A DNA stretch of 64,000 bases from Deltaproteobacteria bacterium (GTDB lineage Bacteria; Desulfobacterota; Binatia; Binatales; Binataceae): NCBI GenBank assembly GCA_003135135.1, contig PLDK01000029.1, positions 1 to 64,000 of the forward strand, in the 5' to 3' direction. The notes under the pieces were generated by a model. That model made no database searches, was not told the DNA's origin, and was given only the letters and a program-made list of their open reading frames with translations. Made by a program: the position numbers and the translations under genes. This document shows, one piece after another, positions 62,501 through 64,000 of the stretch. The number at the start of each line of letters is the position of its first letter. The first letter of the stretch is position 1.

Positions 62501-63085
62501 AGTGCCATGCGCCGCCACGGCGTGAATGATCCGCGATGGCTGGTCCGCGGACGCGAGATGGTTTTCAACGCGCTCACCTCACCGGTCGCGCTGGGCGAAA
62601 CCGTACTCGAAAGCGCACTGTACCGGCTGCCCGCGGTCCGCGAAATGGAATTCGCGTATCCAATTCCCGAGAAACATCACTCGTTGCTCGGTGAGGGCCC
62701 GGACGGCGCGTGGATCGTCGGACGGGGCTACATAAAGGGTTTTATCGACTTGGTATTCCGCCGCGACAGGCTAATATACTTCGCCGACTGGAAGGGCGAT
62801 CTTCTGCCTTCGTACGAGCCTACCGCAGTCGCACGGCACGTCGAACGCCACTATCGGTTGCAAGCGCAAATATACTCAGTCGGTATCGTGCGCCTGCTCG
62901 ATATACACACCGAGCGCGACTACGATTTGAGGTTTGGCGGTCTTTTGTACGTCTTTCTTCGTGGCGTCTCGCAGGCTGGCGATGGACGATCTGGATTTTA
63001 CTTCGCAAGACCATCGTGGAATGAAATAGTCACTTATGAATCCGAGCTATTGACTCGCGAACCAGACTCCGAGCTACGCGTTTGA
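59516..63085 (+). CDS. recB: Exodeoxyribonuclease V subunit beta (RecB)
   Basis: A 1189-residue 3'-5' helicase and nuclease. Walker A is ACAGTGKT (31-38); LIDEFQDTDELQWKIF contains the DEXX-type box, with later helicase motifs in GDPKQAIYGFRGADVHAYL and MTIHKSKGLEADVV. The C-terminal nuclease has GFIDLVF (about 1075-1081) and YFADWKGD (about 1089-1096), the Asp...Asp-x-Lys core. It overlaps recC by 4 bp (ATGA). Confidence 0.95.
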   Translation: MSATSASAKINYYRPAILDEILDGGHKVIDACAGTGKTFTIEHIVVDLLLTGAALLDQILVVTFTEKAAAELRSRIRATIEGVLSGHSADATHPSQRKQLGGDERERLKTALFSFHHSPIHTIHSFCRRMLVELAFDSGVRFGIDLTSGRLEFHEALRAELRERLKSDVRVERLIGEWLSDERRTSDDLEELLWQAHSQRYLRTAGRELSKQALTDLANAFDASTLMDAFESAAITDDARRDAIAATGELELLVKRANGSTAMLAEGLCGFDLDRICRPRNARRTRSETRPIFPGEMPERVRAIVSAGDRVQAALTIEQRVVDELLLAIATRMDARKRERGTLDYEDMLAWLADALDGPRGKSLAATLRERYRVTLIDEFQDTDELQWKIFRQVFIEGGASNTVYVIGDPKQAIYGFRGADVHAYLEAREQLSKSGATVVHLRENFRSTGAVIEACNLIFDQNAAAPLFTGQITYNHPVKCGRPALRAIAANSQPIAPVTLMKFLPLDDRYKSSRPMREAIGPRIAQAIRRIIADPDHAIEICDDKQEPRKITARDVYVLTRTNRDSAEIGKYLRQAGVPFAFYKQDGLFQTREAADILDLLRGIDEPGRRSNRLKAWASPFFAVEYGELARLDDERNSHPMLERLFEWRALAEAGRFADLFDALLHQSGLVERELLLSDDRRELTNYEHIFEILTQDASRQGISLAEIIELLDAYITGRATPAGDDPDVQRLEDDRDAVQIMTIHKSKGLEADVVALYGGFFANNRPDWVSVYHDGNQRRLAIGKPARDVEKTALNKEQDEEDQRLLYVALTRARAKLILPYVPDGALNRDLSGCYAQLNDRLRALDREVRLDTLFTTEAVVAPASIDSQGEKDDETGPDENALCDWLESTSQTAGLDREFAELGAGHRALMIESYTSLQTARETGLATAFDPDEFKTSVDAIESRADNVDLPGGRHVGIFLHEAIEKLDFKSFGDAPDLKSWMVRDDVRELFASAMRRHGVNDPRWLVRGREMVFNALTSPVALGETVLESALYRLPAVREMEFAYPIPEKHHSLLGEGPDGAWIVGRGYIKGFIDLVFRRDRLIYFADWKGDLLPSYEPTAVARHVERHYRLQAQIYSVGIVRLLDIHTERDYDLRFGGLLYVFLRGVSQAGDGRSGFYFARPSWNEIVTYESELLTREPDSELRV

Positions 63086-63108
63086 AAGAGAAATACTCAT
63101 TACTCGGA

Positions 63109-64000
63109 ATGGATACCGCGTGGCAACGCTTTGATTCAGCCAGCGGCGGTGGCCGCTGCGCATTCAACGCTCGCATGCGCGCGCTCGAAGCCTCGGTATC
63201 CGGGCTTAATCTAGCGCCTGAGTCGGTTCACTTGGCGGCCGAGCTCGCGGCCCTTGAACCGGCTCTGAAAGACGACGACCGAATCGCACTCATCGTGCTC
63301 ATCCTCATCTCGCTGGTAGCGCTTCAGGACGGAAGCACCCGCTTCCCGGTAACGGGTCCGCTTTCGCAAGCGCCGATGCGGAGCGTGCTCGGTTCGCTCT
63401 GCGCCAATGGCTTTGGTGATGACGCCATCGCTACGATCGCGACTTCGATCGAAGCGCTTATACAATCCGACCGCGCATCAGCGGTGGTCGGCCGGCGGGA
63501 GGATGAATACAAACCCTTATTATATATTGCGCCTTACATAGTTCATCACCGCATTTACCACTACGAATGTGAACTGGCTATTCGGCTTGCCGCGCTATTG
63601 ACTACGGATACACAAGCGCAGGCGGACGCGGAGAAACTCAGTCGCGCGCTTCAGAGTGTGATTGCTCGCCCGGTCATTGTGCAGGGCAAACAGATTGTGA
63701 TGTCTGATGAACAGCGCAACGTCGTTGCCGCTTCGGCACGCACGGGACTAACAGTTGTTTCAGGCGGCCCGGGCACCGGTAAGACTTCGATTATCGTTGC
63801 GATCATGCGTCTGATGGTGCGGCTCGGCGTCGATCCCTCCCAGATTGCTTTGGCTGCCCCGACGGGAAAAGCCGCCTATCGGATGGGCGAGTGCATCGGC
63901 GAGTCGCTGACGCGAATAGGACGGCTCGACAGTGTAGACCAGGCGCTCCTGGATGCGCATCTCGAGCCCGCGACGATTCATCGCATGCTCGGTTACTCAC
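63109..64000 (+). CDS. recD: Exodeoxyribonuclease V subunit alpha (RecD), 3' end cut by window
   Basis: The first 297 codons are in the window; the frame is open at its end. Residues 215-223 or so give the Walker A GGPGTGKTS, and LAAPTGKAAYRM and PATIHRMLGY are RecD helicase segments. RecD is the fast 5'-3' motor of RecBCD. The ATG at 63109 is used; a TTG at 63082 in the same frame overlaps the recB stop (TTGA) and would add nine residues. Same operon as recC and recB. Confidence 0.93.
   Translation, partial: MDTAWQRFDSASGGGRCAFNARMRALEASVSGLNLAPESVHLAAELAALEPALKDDDRIALIVLILISLVALQDGSTRFPVTGPLSQAPMRSVLGSLCANGFGDDAIATIATSIEALIQSDRASAVVGRREDEYKPLLYIAPYIVHHRIYHYECELAIRLAALLTTDTQAQADAEKLSRALQSVIARPVIVQGKQIVMSDEQRNVVAASARTGLTVVSGGPGTGKTSIIVAIMRLMVRLGVDPSQIALAAPTGKAAYRMGECIGESLTRIGRLDSVDQALLDAHLEPATIHRMLGYS

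Overview
The window is about 64 kb of GC-rich chromosome from a Gram-negative, rod-forming bacterium. The evidence is a full mreBCD-mrdA-rodA cell-shape operon, an ADP-heptose epimerase of LPS core synthesis (hldD), an AmpG-type muropeptide permease, periplasmic and lipoprotein signal peptides, and the ffs-dnaX-ebfC-recR cluster. Together with the F420-type LLM oxidoreductase, the Kelch/Thr-Pro-linker secreted proteins and the many unfamiliar membrane proteins, this suggests an uncultured soil or groundwater lineage near the deltaproteobacterial/Binatota part of the tree. That placement is inference; no rRNA or other definitive marker is present.

Layout. 0-2.5 kb: a PD-(D/E)XK nuclease-like protein next to a convergent two-gene module that looks like an ADP-ribosyltransferase-fold toxin with a small partner. 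2.9-4.3 kb: an ammonium transporter. 4.3-10.0 kb (minus strand): the rod-shape operon mreB-mreC-mreD-mrdA-rodA, ending in a conserved-looking 81-residue protein. 10.3-16.5 kb: PpiD-like foldase, esterase, thioredoxin, CvpA-like protein, asnS and small unknowns. 16.5-20.2 kb: sulfate assimilation (sulfite reductase plus APS/PAPS reductase) divergent from an Fe-S-type Rrf2 regulator, with a clear promoter and operator between them and a partial duplication of the regulator's 3' end. 20.2-24.5 kb: GT-C glycosyltransferase with TPR tail, LLM oxidoreductase, hydrolase. 24.5-29.2 kb: a secreted Kelch protein whose translation start has been hit by a complete IS1595-family element (2547 bp, 24-bp inverted repeats, 6-bp target duplication) that carries passenger genes, including a small membrane protein resembling Pycsar/SLATT effectors. 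29.5-34 kb: sodB, a cytochrome c lipoprotein, recR-ebfC-dnaX and the SRP RNA. 34-36 kb: agmatine to putrescine (aguB-aguA). 36-42 kb: DUF2089 zinc-ribbon protein with a large beta-repeat partner, GT87 membrane protein, TetR regulator, hotdog protein. 42-46.5 kb: repeat-rich, decayed region with a Kelch remnant, a second Kelch protein and a frameshifted membrane glycosyltransferase-like gene. 46.5-55.8 kb: AmpG, two tandem Crp/Fnr paralogues, a Gly-rich lipoprotein with DUF2950, a GNAT/FeeM-like acyltransferase divergent from an esterase, hldD and a WYL regulator. 55.9-64 kb: recC-recB-recD, with recD cut by the window end.

The most unusual items are the passenger-carrying IS1595 element and its hybrid start on the Kelch gene, the ART-like two-gene module, the operator architecture at the Rrf2 and Crp/Fnr loci, and a small family of palindromic intergenic repeats. 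Assignments rest on motifs read by eye; no database search was run.
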